The translations under genes and the position numbers were made by a program. DNA of 11,790 bases from Caldithrix sp. (GTDB taxonomy: Bacteria > KSB1 > UBA2214 > DYKH01): the NCBI GenBank assembly GCA_020722685.1, contig DYKH01000155.1:1-11790 (forward strand), in the 5' to 3' direction. The notes under the pieces were generated by a model, which did no database searches, had not been told where the DNA came from, and worked only from the letters and a program-made list of their open reading frames with translations. The number at the start of each line of letters is the position of its first letter. The stretch's first letter is position 1. Positions 1 through 6,227 of the stretch are shown piece after piece.

Positions 1-141
1 CTTGCCCAGTTTCACCAAACCTAATTTTTTCGAACCCCCATACGTATCCTGCGCGCCCGCCAACACGGAAGCGCCGCCGGCCAAAGCTGCCGTGGCGGCT
101 ATGGATCTATTTAAAAACTCACGACGAGACAAGTTCTTCAT
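1..141 (-). CDS. Tat-exported protein, N-terminal part; probably aldo/keto reductase (partial)
   Basis: Only the first 47 codons lie in the window; the gene runs off the left edge. The product begins MKNLSRREFLNRS, a classical twin-arginine (Tat) signal with the SRREFL motif, followed by an Ala/Gly-rich hydrophobic stretch (residues about 14-30). A folded, often cofactor-bearing protein exported through the Tat system is therefore expected. After the signal the sequence reads KKLGLVKLGK, which resembles the start of aldo/keto reductases (usually LGKTGLKVSRLG...); that assignment is an inference from a very short stretch. A Gfo/Idh/MocA-type oxidoreductase is the main alternative. The start ATG (complement of 139-141) has the ribosome binding site AGGAGC about 6 bases upstream. 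It lies just downstream of a decayed small locus on the same strand. Confidence 0.7.
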   Translation of the reverse strand, partial: MKNLSRREFLNRSIAATAALAGGASVLAGAQDTYGGSKKLGLVKLGK

Positions 142-169
142 GATGGTGCTCCTGGACTAAAATATCAAG

Positions 170-283
170 TCAAACTATTTCTGCTTCCACTTCCAACCGT
201 TGCAATGGAGTTTCTATTTCCAGCTTTCGGGCCCAATTTCTCAGGTAGTGTAGGTTGAGCATTTCCACACCAAGATTTTCAGA
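170..283 (-). pseudogene. C-terminal remnant resembling a nucleotidyltransferase-type protein
   Basis: Directly after the TGA of the upstream small gene (284-286) the same frame stays open for 37 codons to a TGA at 170-172. It encodes a stretch that includes LNLHYLRNWARKLEIETPLQ. A D/N-x-x-YLRxWAxxLGxxxLL ending is typical, as I remember it, of small nucleotidyltransferase-like proteins that often follow an SPE-x-x-L-x-x-AFELS-type partner gene. I infer that an internal deletion removed most of this second gene and joined its tail to the first gene. No ribosome binding site was seen for the internal ATG at 262. The family assignment is from memory of motifs, not from a search. Confidence 0.4.
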
Positions 284-568
284 TCACCGATACATTATAG
301 CTCGGACAATCATTGAATCAAGTAGCCGCCGCAAATGTTCGGGCCTTCCCTCTTGATAATTCCTGTTATGACATTTCTCCAACCGTTCCAAAAGCAGTCT
401 CTGGAAATCTTCTTCAGATAAATCCGGAAAGCGTTTGCGCAACCCGTGCACAAAAAGCTGCTTGGTAAAATCAGACAGCTCGAACGCCTTGCGCAATTTC
501 GCTTCCGGTGACATTTTCCGCAGTACTTGAATATATAGCCGATGATTCGGACGCCCTTTGATATCCAT
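284..568 (-). CDS. Small conserved hypothetical protein (SPEAKLRKAFELS type)
   Basis: This is a 94-residue soluble protein of unknown function, rich in charged residues and probably all helical. It contains KMSPEAKLRKAFELSDF and a LEEDF/LLLERLEKCHNRNY-like region that I recognise as a recurrent small family found beside nucleotidyltransferase or toxin-antitoxin type genes in environmental bacteria. I give it no firm function. The start was set at the ATG complementing 566-568 because AAGGAAG lies 8 bases upstream; a GTG seven codons earlier is possible but has no such site. The family seems usually to end near CHNRNY, so the last 23 residues here may come from a deletion junction with the downstream remnant in the same frame. 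Confidence 0.6.
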   Translation of the reverse strand: MDIKGRPNHRLYIQVLRKMSPEAKLRKAFELSDFTKQLFVHGLRKRFPDLSEEDFQRLLLERLEKCHNRNYQEGRPEHLRRLLDSMIVRAIMYR

Positions 569-784
569 TGTGTTTACTTCCTTGAGCACAGCCTTGCCTC
601 AAAACCTGCAGCCCGCAACTTGCGACTTGCCACTTGTTACTCGCCTCCTGCCCGCCTAACTACCCTCCAGAATTAAACCGCGCCGAAATATATATAACTT
701 GCTTTCAAAAAGCAAAATGTTAAATTGGCAGCAAAAAAATACTATCTTCGGGTGCAAACCAGAGCAAAATAGGAGCAATCAACT
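569..784. other. Divergent intergenic region with heptamer repeat
   Basis: This 216-base region separates two divergent transcription units. It contains a degenerate heptamer repeat at 617-644 (AACTTGC, GACTTGC, CACTTGT, TACTCGC) and an AT-rich stretch (685-745) that must include the promoter of the M16 pair. I could not choose a convincing -35/-10 pair; TTGCTT at 699 and TTGGCA at 725 are only candidates. The site AGGAG lies 9 bases before the M16 start. Confidence 0.5.
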
Positions 785-2137
785 ATGAAAGGACATTGGC
801 TCATGGCAACAATTCTGGTTACCTATGCAGCTTTATCCGGCCCAAGCGCGACGAGCAGTCAAGCAAAAGGCATCTTCCCTTATGCTTACCAGGAAAAGCT
901 GTTGAATAACCAGCTCAAGGTCATTTTGATCCCGATGGACAGCCCGGGATTGGTTTCCTATTACAGCATCGTTCGCACCGGCGGACGAGATGAATACGAG
1001 CCCGGCCACACCGGTTTTGCGCATTTTTTCGAGCACATGATGTTTCGCGGCACCAAGACCTATCCCGGCGAGGTGTACGACCGCATGATGACGGAAATGG
1101 GCGCGGATGCCAACGCCTACACCTCCGACGATTATACCTGCTATCACATCAATCTCGCCAAGACAGATTTGGAAGTCGTGATGAAGTTGGAAAGCGACCG
1201 ATTTCAGAATCTTTGGTATGAAGAGCAAGCGTTTAAAACTGAAGCTGGCGCGGTACACGGCGAGTATCTAAAAGGCTTGTCGAGTCCGTGGGCACATCTG
1301 AGTGAAAAGCTTTTGGCCACAGCATTCACCCGCCACACTTACCGGCACCGGGTCATCGGCTTCAAAGAGGACATCGAGGCCATGCCTACCATGTATCAGT
1401 TCAGTCTCGATTTCTACCGACGTTATTACCGTCCGGAAAACACGGTGCTGTTGATCGTTGGGGACTTGGAACCTGCCGCCACTTTTGAAAAGGTGCAGCA
1501 GTACTATGGCGGCTGGGGAAAAGGCTATGTGCCGCCACAAATTCCCGTTGAACCGGCGCAAACGGAAGAACGCCGGGCTGAGGCGTCCTTCCCCGGACAG
1601 ACTTTGCCGATCGTCAGCATTGCCTATAAAGGGCTGGCATTCGATCCAAACAGCATCGAAGTGGCGGCCTGCGACTTGCTCGGCGATTTGGCCTTTGGCG
1701 AAACCAGCGCCATTTACAAAAAGCTGGTCATTGACGAGCAAAGGGTGCAGTTCATCGGCGCGGATTTTTCCGCCAATCGCGATCCGGGCTTGATGTCCAT
1801 AACCACCATGGTGAACGATGAAAAAGACATCGACAACATCATTGCCGAAATCGACAAAACAATCGCTGAGATGCAAACAAATCCCTTCCCGGAACCAAAG
1901 TTGGCCGATCAGCGCAGCCACAACAAGTACGGTTTTCTGTTGAGATTGGACGCGCCGGATCACGTGGCCGGACGGTTGGCCGGATTCATCGCCCTCACCG
2001 GCGGCATCGAAGCCATCGACCAACTGTACGCCACCTATGACAAGGTGACTACTCAGGACCTTTTGGCGGCGGCGCAGAAATACTTTGCCAAATCAAATCG
2101 CACCGTTGTGGTGTTGAAAGGAGGGCGTCCATCATGA
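785..2137 (+). CDS. M16 family zinc metallopeptidase, catalytic subunit
   Basis: This 450-residue secreted insulinase/mitochondrial-processing-peptidase-like protease should cleave peptides inside a clamshell chamber. Residues 1-28 form a Sec signal peptide (hydrophobic core about 6-18). The inverted zinc motif HFFEH is at residues 80-84 (ligands His80 and His84, catalytic Glu83). Glu160 in VHGEYLKG lies 76 residues after His84, the spacing expected for the third zinc ligand (HxxEH-x74-76-E). The C-terminal half (SAIYKKLVIDEQRVQF...) is the second M16 domain. The length is normal for a one-subunit half of a bacterial M16 heterodimer. The ATG has AGGAG 9 bases upstream. Its TGA overlaps the next start as ATGA, so it is translationally coupled to an inactive partner, and the two probably form one enzyme. 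The substrate is not evident. Confidence 0.93.
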   Translation: MKGHWLMATILVTYAALSGPSATSSQAKGIFPYAYQEKLLNNQLKVILIPMDSPGLVSYYSIVRTGGRDEYEPGHTGFAHFFEHMMFRGTKTYPGEVYDRMMTEMGADANAYTSDDYTCYHINLAKTDLEVVMKLESDRFQNLWYEEQAFKTEAGAVHGEYLKGLSSPWAHLSEKLLATAFTRHTYRHRVIGFKEDIEAMPTMYQFSLDFYRRYYRPENTVLLIVGDLEPAATFEKVQQYYGGWGKGYVPPQIPVEPAQTEERRAEASFPGQTLPIVSIAYKGLAFDPNSIEVAACDLLGDLAFGETSAIYKKLVIDEQRVQFIGADFSANRDPGLMSITTMVNDEKDIDNIIAEIDKTIAEMQTNPFPEPKLADQRSHNKYGFLLRLDAPDHVAGRLAGFIALTGGIEAIDQLYATYDKVTTQDLLAAAQKYFAKSNRTVVVLKGGRPS

Positions 2138-3633
2138 AGGCGATCCGATTGCTGTTGTTGACTCTAACAGTGGGTTTCATTATGAATTCATGTGGCAAAA
2201 AGCTATCTGATAAAGTCATCACCCTGTCTTCACAAAGCGATCCGAGCATTTCCGTTCGCCTCATGTTTCGAGTCGGTTCGCAGGACGATCCCGTCGGCAA
2301 AGAAGGCTTGGCAGCTATCACTTCACAAATGCTGGCGGACGCTTCCACCAAGGCAAACGATTATAATCAGATTTTGGCCAAGCTCTATCCTATGGCGGCA
2401 TCTTACTCTGCGCAAGTGGACAAAGAAGTGACCGTCATCGCGGGTAGAGTCCATAGGGACAATTGGGAAGCTTACTACCAGCTTTTGAAAGAGGCCGTCT
2501 TACAGCCGGCATTCAAGCAAGAGGACTTTACCCGAATCAAAACTCAGTTTTTGAATCATCTCGAGCGTACGCTACGCTATAGCGACGACGAAGAGCTGGG
2601 CAAAGAAGCCCTAAACCAGTTCATCTTTGCCGGTACTCCTTACGGTCATCCCGAGGAAGGACTGATATCCTCCATGCGCGATTTGACATTGGAGGACATC
2701 AAGCAGTTCTATATTTCCCATTACACTCGGGGCAATCTAAAAATCGGGCTGGCCGGCGCGGTGACTGATGAAATTGAGCGCCGCATTGCCGAGGATATGC
2801 AAGCTCTGCCGGAATCGGCTCCGGCTCTGCCGCCGCCGCCAACCCCCCAGCCGATTCAGGGAATCGAAGTTCTGCTCGTCGAAAAAGAAACCGAGTCCAC
2901 TGCTATCAGCATCGGCTTTCCCATCAATCTGCAACGCGGCGACGCAGATTTTTATGCTATGTGGCTGGCGAACTCCTGGTTTGGCGAGCACCGCAACTCC
3001 AGCAGCCACCTCTATCAGGTCATCAGGGAAACGCGCGGGATGAACTATGGCGACTACTCCTATATCGAGGCATTCCCCAATGGCGGCATGCGCCAATTCC
3101 CTGCCAACAATATTGGCCGGCGACAGCAGATTTTCCAAATCTGGATTCGTCCGGTGCAGAATCAAGCGCGTCACTTTGCCTTACGCGCTGCCATACGCGA
3201 GCTGCAGCGTTTGGTGGATAAGGGCATGACCGAAGAAGAATTCGCTTTGACGCAAAAATTCCTCGGTAAGTACTATCTCCACTTTGCGCCGACTATGATG
3301 GATCGTTTGGGCTTTAGCTTGGATGACGATTTCTACGGCCTGCCCGGCAGCTTCTTGGCCATGTTTCCGCAAAAGATCGTTGCGCTCACTTTGGACGAGG
3401 TCAATGCGGCCGTCAAGAAGAATCTGCAATACAAGAATCTGAAAATCGTCATGGTGACCCATGATGCGGAATCGCTGAAAAAGGATTTGGTCGAAAACAA
3501 ACCCAGTCCGATGAAATACAGCACTCCCAAATCGCCGGCAGTGTTGGAAGAGGACAAAGAAATCGAAGTTTATCCGTTGGACATAAAGCCGGACAAGATC
3601 CGCATTGTTAAGGTGGAAAACATGTTTTTGTAA
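2134..3633 (+). CDS. M16 family protein, non-catalytic partner subunit
   Basis: This 499-residue M16-like protein starts in a 4-base ATGA overlap with the catalytic subunit and has a strong AAAGGAGG site (2118-2125) inside the end of the upstream gene. The N-terminus (MKAIRLLLLTLTVGFIMNSC) is a signal sequence. Cys20 could be lipidated, though IMNSC is a loose lipobox. Where the active subunit has GLAHFLEHML-like sequence, this one reads GLAAITSQML (residues 59-68), so both zinc His and the catalytic Glu are gone. The Arg/Tyr pair that aids substrate binding in the C-terminal M16 domain is kept (Arg301, Tyr305 in TRGMNYGDYSY). This division of labour is known for MPP alpha/beta and bacterial two-subunit M16 enzymes. 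It ends at TAA 3631-3633, a natural-looking end (IRIVKVENMFL). The frame stays open beyond it into a T9SS sorting domain. Confidence 0.92.
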   Translation: MKAIRLLLLTLTVGFIMNSCGKKLSDKVITLSSQSDPSISVRLMFRVGSQDDPVGKEGLAAITSQMLADASTKANDYNQILAKLYPMAASYSAQVDKEVTVIAGRVHRDNWEAYYQLLKEAVLQPAFKQEDFTRIKTQFLNHLERTLRYSDDEELGKEALNQFIFAGTPYGHPEEGLISSMRDLTLEDIKQFYISHYTRGNLKIGLAGAVTDEIERRIAEDMQALPESAPALPPPPTPQPIQGIEVLLVEKETESTAISIGFPINLQRGDADFYAMWLANSWFGEHRNSSSHLYQVIRETRGMNYGDYSYIEAFPNGGMRQFPANNIGRRQQIFQIWIRPVQNQARHFALRAAIRELQRLVDKGMTEEEFALTQKFLGKYYLHFAPTMMDRLGFSLDDDFYGLPGSFLAMFPQKIVALTLDEVNAAVKKNLQYKNLKIVMVTHDAESLKKDLVENKPSPMKYSTPKSPAVLEEDKEIEVYPLDIKPDKIRIVKVENMFL

Positions 3634-3999
3634 CCAAACCCGAACTCTGACAGGGTTGCCAATCCTGTCAGAGTTGCTCCTCCCGAACCGGGTGCCAATG
3701 CAGTCCAATCTGGCATCGATGTGGCCACTGCACCGGCCAATCTCGAACTCGGTCAAAATTATCCTAATTCCTTCAATCCCGAAACCACCATTCGTTACTT
3801 GTTGGCCGCTGACGGCCATGTGAGGCTGACGATTTTCGACATGTTGAGAAAAGAAGTGGCAGTTTTGGTCGATGGCTTCCAAGAAGCTGGCGAGCACCAA
3901 GTAAGCTGGAACGCCGCCCACTTGGCCAGCGGAAGTTATTTCTACAGACTGGAGAGTGGTGGAAAGGTGATGGTGCAGAGGATGACACTGTTGAAATGA
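3634..3999 (+). pseudogene. Orphan T9SS C-terminal sorting domain, in frame with the M16 gene
   Basis: The region from about 3721 (GTG) to TGA 3999 encodes a classical type IX secretion C-terminal domain: ANLELGQNYPNSFNPETTIRY, then a beta-rich segment with VRLTIFDMLRKEV, GEHQVSWNA and SGSYFYRLESG, ending MTLLK. Such domains send outer-membrane-crossing cargo through T9SS and are normally fused to a larger secreted protein. Here no cargo, signal peptide or ribosome binding site is present. The frame is open upstream through a Pro/Ala-rich linker to the TAA of the M16 partner gene, 29 codons away and in the same frame. It is either the tail of a lost gene or a domain cut off the M16 protein by the stop. 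The motif has YPNSFNP instead of YPNPFNP. Confidence 0.75.
3643..3675. repeat. Perfect 12-bp inverted repeat with 9-base loop
   Basis: AACTCTGACAGG (3643-3654) and CCTGTCAGAGTT (3664-3675) are exact reverse complements around a 9-base loop. The hairpin begins 9 bases after the M16 TAA. No T-run follows, so it is not a standard intrinsic terminator. It may act as an mRNA 3' end structure or be a dispersed palindromic repeat. Confidence 0.8.
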
Positions 4000-4006
4000 G
4001 CTTGCG

Positions 4007-4047
4007 ACCGTCCCGGAGGTTTGCGGACTTAAAACCTCCGGGACGGT
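4007..4047. repeat. Perfect 16-bp inverted repeat with 9-base loop
   Basis: ACCGTCCCGGAGGTTT (4007-4022) and AAACCTCCGGGACGGT (4032-4047) are exact reverse complements around a 9-base loop. It lies 7 bases after the stop of the orphan T9SS domain. There is no following T-run. It probably ends or stabilises a transcript, or belongs to a dispersed hairpin family with the element at 3643-3675, which has the same loop length. Confidence 0.85.
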
Positions 4048-4100
4048 TTGGTCGTACATAGCTTTAGAATCATGAGCAAATATTTATTGTGGAGGAAACC

Positions 4101-4975
4101 ATGACGTGCAAAACAGCATACTATTTTCCCTCGGCAGCCTTGGTTATGAGCTATCTACTCTTCGCCAATTTTTTAATGCTCAGGTACAATGGAGCGCTAA
4201 TGGTGTGGCGATCTGCACGGCTAACAACTATCAGTACGGTCCTAACCTCATAGGCGATGATGCCGGCGGTGCCATCATCACCTGGGATGATAAGCGAAGT
4301 GGCTTTTATGACATCTACGCGCAGCGAGTGGATGCTAATGGTAAGGCGCTGTAGAGCGCTAATGGGGTTGCGACCTGTACGGCTTACGGCGACCAATTAA
4401 CTCCTCAGCTCATAGCCGACGCCAGCGGCGGGGCCATCATTACCTGGGTGGACAAACGCAGTGGTTCTGAGGACATCTACGCGCAGCGGGTTGATGCCAA
4501 TGGTAAGGCGATGTGGAGCGCTAATGGCGTGGTGATTTGCACAGCTAATAGCGATCAGAAAAATTCTCAGCCCATGGACGACGGTGCCAGCGGGGCTATC
4601 GTTATCTGGCAGGATCAGCGCAGGGGTTATGATGACATTTATGCCCAACGGGTGAACGATCAAAATGTTGTAGTAGTACCTAACAGCCAAACGCCAGCGA
4701 ATTTTGCTCTTTTGCAGAATTATCCCAATCCCTTTAATCCCGAAACGGCCATCACCTTCCAATTGCCGGACAAGGAAAGAGTCGAGGTCATCATCTTCAA
4801 CCAAGTAGGTCAGATCATTCGTCATTTGCTTGATGAGGAAATGCAGGCCGGCTATCGTCAGGTCGTTTGGGATGCCAAGAATGACCGCGGCGAGCCGGTG
4901 GCAAGCGGAATTTATTTGTGTCAGATGGTGGCGGGAGAGTATCGGAGTATTATTAAAATGCTGCCGTTGAAATAA
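4101..4975 (+). pseudogene. T9SS-secreted repeat protein, broken by frameshift and nonsense codon
   Basis: The original product was a secreted surface or extracellular protein. The ATG at 4101 has GGAGGA just upstream and opens a signal peptide (MTCKTAYYFPSAALVMSYLL...). After a run of six T (4169-4174) the useful frame moves; one extra T would give ...FANFFNAQVQW and join the signal to the repeats. Three units of 54 residues follow (WSANGVxICTA...GGAIITWxDxRSGxxDIYAQRVDANGKA). The Trp that opens unit 2 is TAG (4352-4354), while units 1 and 3 have TGG. A T9SS sorting domain follows (LLQNYPNPFNPETAITF ... IIKMLPLK) with TAA at 4973-4975. Related proteins I recall carry more repeats, so units may also have been lost. 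The function of the repeats is unknown. Two independent lesions make this a pseudogene; restart near 4448 (GTG) is possible but lacks a clear site. Confidence 0.85.
4190..4655 (+). repeat. Three tandem 162-bp coding repeats
   Basis: Units begin at 4190, 4352 and 4514, exactly 162 bases (54 codons) apart, each opening TGGAGCGCTAATGG or TAGAGCGCTAATGG. The third unit diverges after the YAQRV codons near 4655. The exact period and strong DNA similarity suggest recent unequal recombination. Confidence 0.9.
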
Positions 4976-5009
4976 AAACGCTTGCAAAAGTCGAAAGAGA
5001 TAAGTAATG

Positions 5010-5048
5010 AGCTCATGTCTCAAGGGAAAGGCATGGGCTTTTTCTTTT
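5010..5048 (+). terminator. Intrinsic terminator after the T9SS repeat gene
   Basis: AGCTCATG (5010-5017) pairs with CATGGGCT (5032-5039), 8 pairs with one U-G wobble and a 14-base loop, followed by TTTT-C-TTTT. It lies 34 bases after the stop of the repeat gene and just ahead of the next promoter. Confidence 0.65.
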
Positions 5049-5060
5049 GCAAAAATTGCA

Positions 5061-5089
5061 TTGACAATGGAATTCCATTTGTATACTTT
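5061..5089 (+). promoter_or_regulatory. Promoter with palindromic operator for the first UPF0175/DUF3368 module
   Basis: A perfect -35 box TTGACA (5061-5066) is followed by either TATACT (5082-5087, spacer 15) or TACTTT (5084-5089, spacer 17). The spacer holds a perfect 14-bp palindrome, AATGGAATTCCATT (5066-5079). Its place between the two boxes fits an autoregulatory operator bound by the antitoxin or the toxin-antitoxin complex. The role is inferred; the palindrome and boxes are seen. Confidence 0.6.
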
Positions 5090-5114
5090 AATTGTGCAAA
5101 CAACAGAGGTAGGT

Positions 5115-5372
5115 ATGAAAAAAATCTCCATCGAGTACCCGGAATCAATGTTGGCCACGCTTAATCTTAGCCCAGATACATTCGAGACCGAGGCCCGCAT
5201 CGCTTTAGCTATGAAGCTTTATGAAATGGGCCGTTTAACCTCAGGGCAGGCAGCAGATTTGGCAGGCATCTCGCGGGTCGAATTTTTGCTAAGCTGCCAT
5301 CGCTACGATTCAGCAAGCGTGAAATGGGATCAGGACGAGCTTGAAGCTGAATTCGAGGAGTCGCGGCCATGA
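5115..5372 (+). CDS. UPF0175 family protein, probable antitoxin
   Basis: This 85-residue protein starts at the ATG following GAGGTAGGT rather than at upstream starts, which fall inside the terminator. It matches the UPF0175 pattern: a short N-terminal strand (MKKISIEYPESML), a helical core EARIALAMKLYEMGRLTSGQ and a helix-turn-helix-like segment AADLAGISRVEFLLSCHRY (residues 46-64), then an acidic tail (DELEAEFEESRP) that could wrap the toxin. UPF0175 genes commonly precede DUF3368 PIN-like genes, as here with a 4-base ATGA overlap. The likely role is DNA-binding antitoxin that represses its own promoter, where a palindrome lies between the -35 and -10 boxes. Antitoxin activity is inferred from family and context. 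Confidence 0.85.
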   Translation: MKKISIEYPESMLATLNLSPDTFETEARIALAMKLYEMGRLTSGQAADLAGISRVEFLLSCHRYDSASVKWDQDELEAEFEESRP

Positions 5373-5860
5373 ATGGCACCGTGGTTAGCAACACTGGACC
5401 GCTTATAGCTTTGGCTCTGATCAATCGAGTGGATGTTCTTCAATCTCTTTTCGATCAAGTCATTGTCCCTGAAGCCCTTCATCAAGAGATTCTTCAAGGA
5501 GCCGCATTTCGTGCCGGTTTAGTTTCCTATCGGCAGGCGCACTGGATTAAGGTGCAATCGGTGCAAAGCCCTTTGGATCCGTTATTACAAACAGTGCTGC
5601 ACATTGGGGAAGCATCTGTCATACAACTTGCTCGCGAAATTCATGCCGACTTTGTTTTGATCGATGAAAAGAAGGCGAGAAAAATCGCACGTATAATATT
5701 CGGTCTCAGGGTGATTGGCAGTGCCCGCGTTCTGATAGAGGCAAAGAATCGCGGAATCATTGAAAGTGTTGGCAATATGCTTGAGCTAATAAGAGGCAAC
5801 GGTTATTGGATTCACGATGATATCATTGATCTTGCCAAAAGGATGGCTGGCGAAAGGTAG
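5369..5860 (+). CDS. DUF3368 family PIN-like protein, probable toxin RNase
   Basis: This 163-residue protein belongs to the DUF3368 branch of PIN-like nucleases. Visible landmarks are the N-terminal VVSNTGPLIAL (residues 5-15, Asn8 at the place of the first PIN aspartate; Asn or Asp both occur in this family), the central IGEASVIQLA (Glu81) and DFVLIDEKKARKIA (Asp99), then GSARVLIEAKNRG (residues 117-129). These form the acidic pocket expected to bind Mg2+ for RNA cleavage. It overlaps the UPF0175 gene by 4 bases and has GAGGAG 8 bases before ATG, so the two are co-translated. The family length (about 155-165) is complete. The toxin role is inferred from family and operon; no target RNA can be read from the sequence. 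Confidence 0.85.
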   Translation: MNGTVVSNTGPLIALALINRVDVLQSLFDQVIVPEALHQEILQGAAFRAGLVSYRQAHWIKVQSVQSPLDPLLQTVLHIGEASVIQLAREIHADFVLIDEKKARKIARIIFGLRVIGSARVLIEAKNRGIIESVGNMLELIRGNGYWIHDDIIDLAKRMAGER

Positions 5861-5903
5861 CAAGCTGCGTGTGCTTAGGTTCTAGCTAAACATTTATGGC
5901 ATT

Positions 5904-5935
5904 CTTACAAAATAACCCTAAACAGATATTGTAAG
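5904..5935. repeat. Inverted repeat upstream of the second UPF0175 gene
   Basis: CTTACAA (5904-5910) and TTGTAAG (5929-5935) are exact reverse complements 18 bases apart, ending 3 bases before the AAAGGAG ribosome binding site. It could be an operator or an mRNA hairpin controlling the second module. It shares no obvious sequence with the palindrome of module one. Confidence 0.4.
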
Positions 5936-5954
5936 CTAAAGGAGATAAATTGAT

Positions 5955-6227
5955 ATGGAGACGGTGGACATTAAATTGCAGTTGCCAAAGGACCTTTTAA
6001 AGGCGGTAGAGATCCCTTACGACCAACTGCAAAATAAGCTATAGGAAAAAATCGTCTTGGAGCTTTATCGAGAAGAGGCGATCTCCTTTGGCAAGGCGTG
6101 TGAGCTTCTTGGGTTAAGTAAATGGGAATTTACCGACTTGCTCAGAGAAAAAGATGTTCCGCTTCCCTACAATGAGGTCGATTTAGAAGAGGACCTCGAT
6201 GCCCTGCGGAATCTTCGATTATGGTAG
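5955..6227 (+). pseudogene. UPF0175 family antitoxin-like gene with in-frame TAG
   Basis: Read through, the 90-codon frame gives a typical UPF0175 protein: METVDIKLQLPKDLLKAVEI at the N-terminus, EKIVLELYREEAISFGKA in the core, CELLGLSKWEFTDLLREKDV as the helix-turn-helix-like part and an acidic tail NEVDLEEDLDALRNLRLW. Codon 30 is TAG (6042-6044), splitting the N-terminal strand from the core. CAG (Gln) to TAG is the simplest origin. The start has AAAGGAG 10 bases upstream and everything else is intact, so the lesion looks recent. It overlaps the following DUF3368 start by 7 bases, the same operon plan as the first module. Its paralogue 580 bases upstream is intact. Confidence 0.8.

Noticed and set aside
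1268..2023. Long minus-strand open frame (251 codons) opposite the first M16 gene
   Set aside because: It is the antisense of a clear M16 protease with intact motifs; its translation shows no recognisable family and it has no ribosome binding site.
3181..4059. Minus-strand open frame of 292 codons across the M16 end and the T9SS domain
   Set aside because: It runs opposite two well-supported coding segments and across two hairpins, with no family features.
4190..4655. Tandem repeats considered as a CRISPR array
   Set aside because: The units are 162 bp, coding and adjacent without unique spacers.
4982..5053. Inverted repeat TTGCAAAAG (4982-4990) and CTTTTGCAA (5045-5053) as a separate element
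   Set aside because: It encloses the stronger terminator stem and may only extend it; no independent role can be supported.
4397..5200. Minus-strand open frame of 267 codons across the T9SS repeats
   Set aside because: Its repetitive sequence is the mirror of the 162-bp plus-strand repeats, and it crosses the terminator and the promoter of the next operon.
4101..6227. Reassignment of TAG as a sense codon
   Set aside because: TAG ends the intact DUF3368 gene at 5858-5860, and one TAG replaces Trp while the other most likely replaces Gln, so a single new meaning does not fit.
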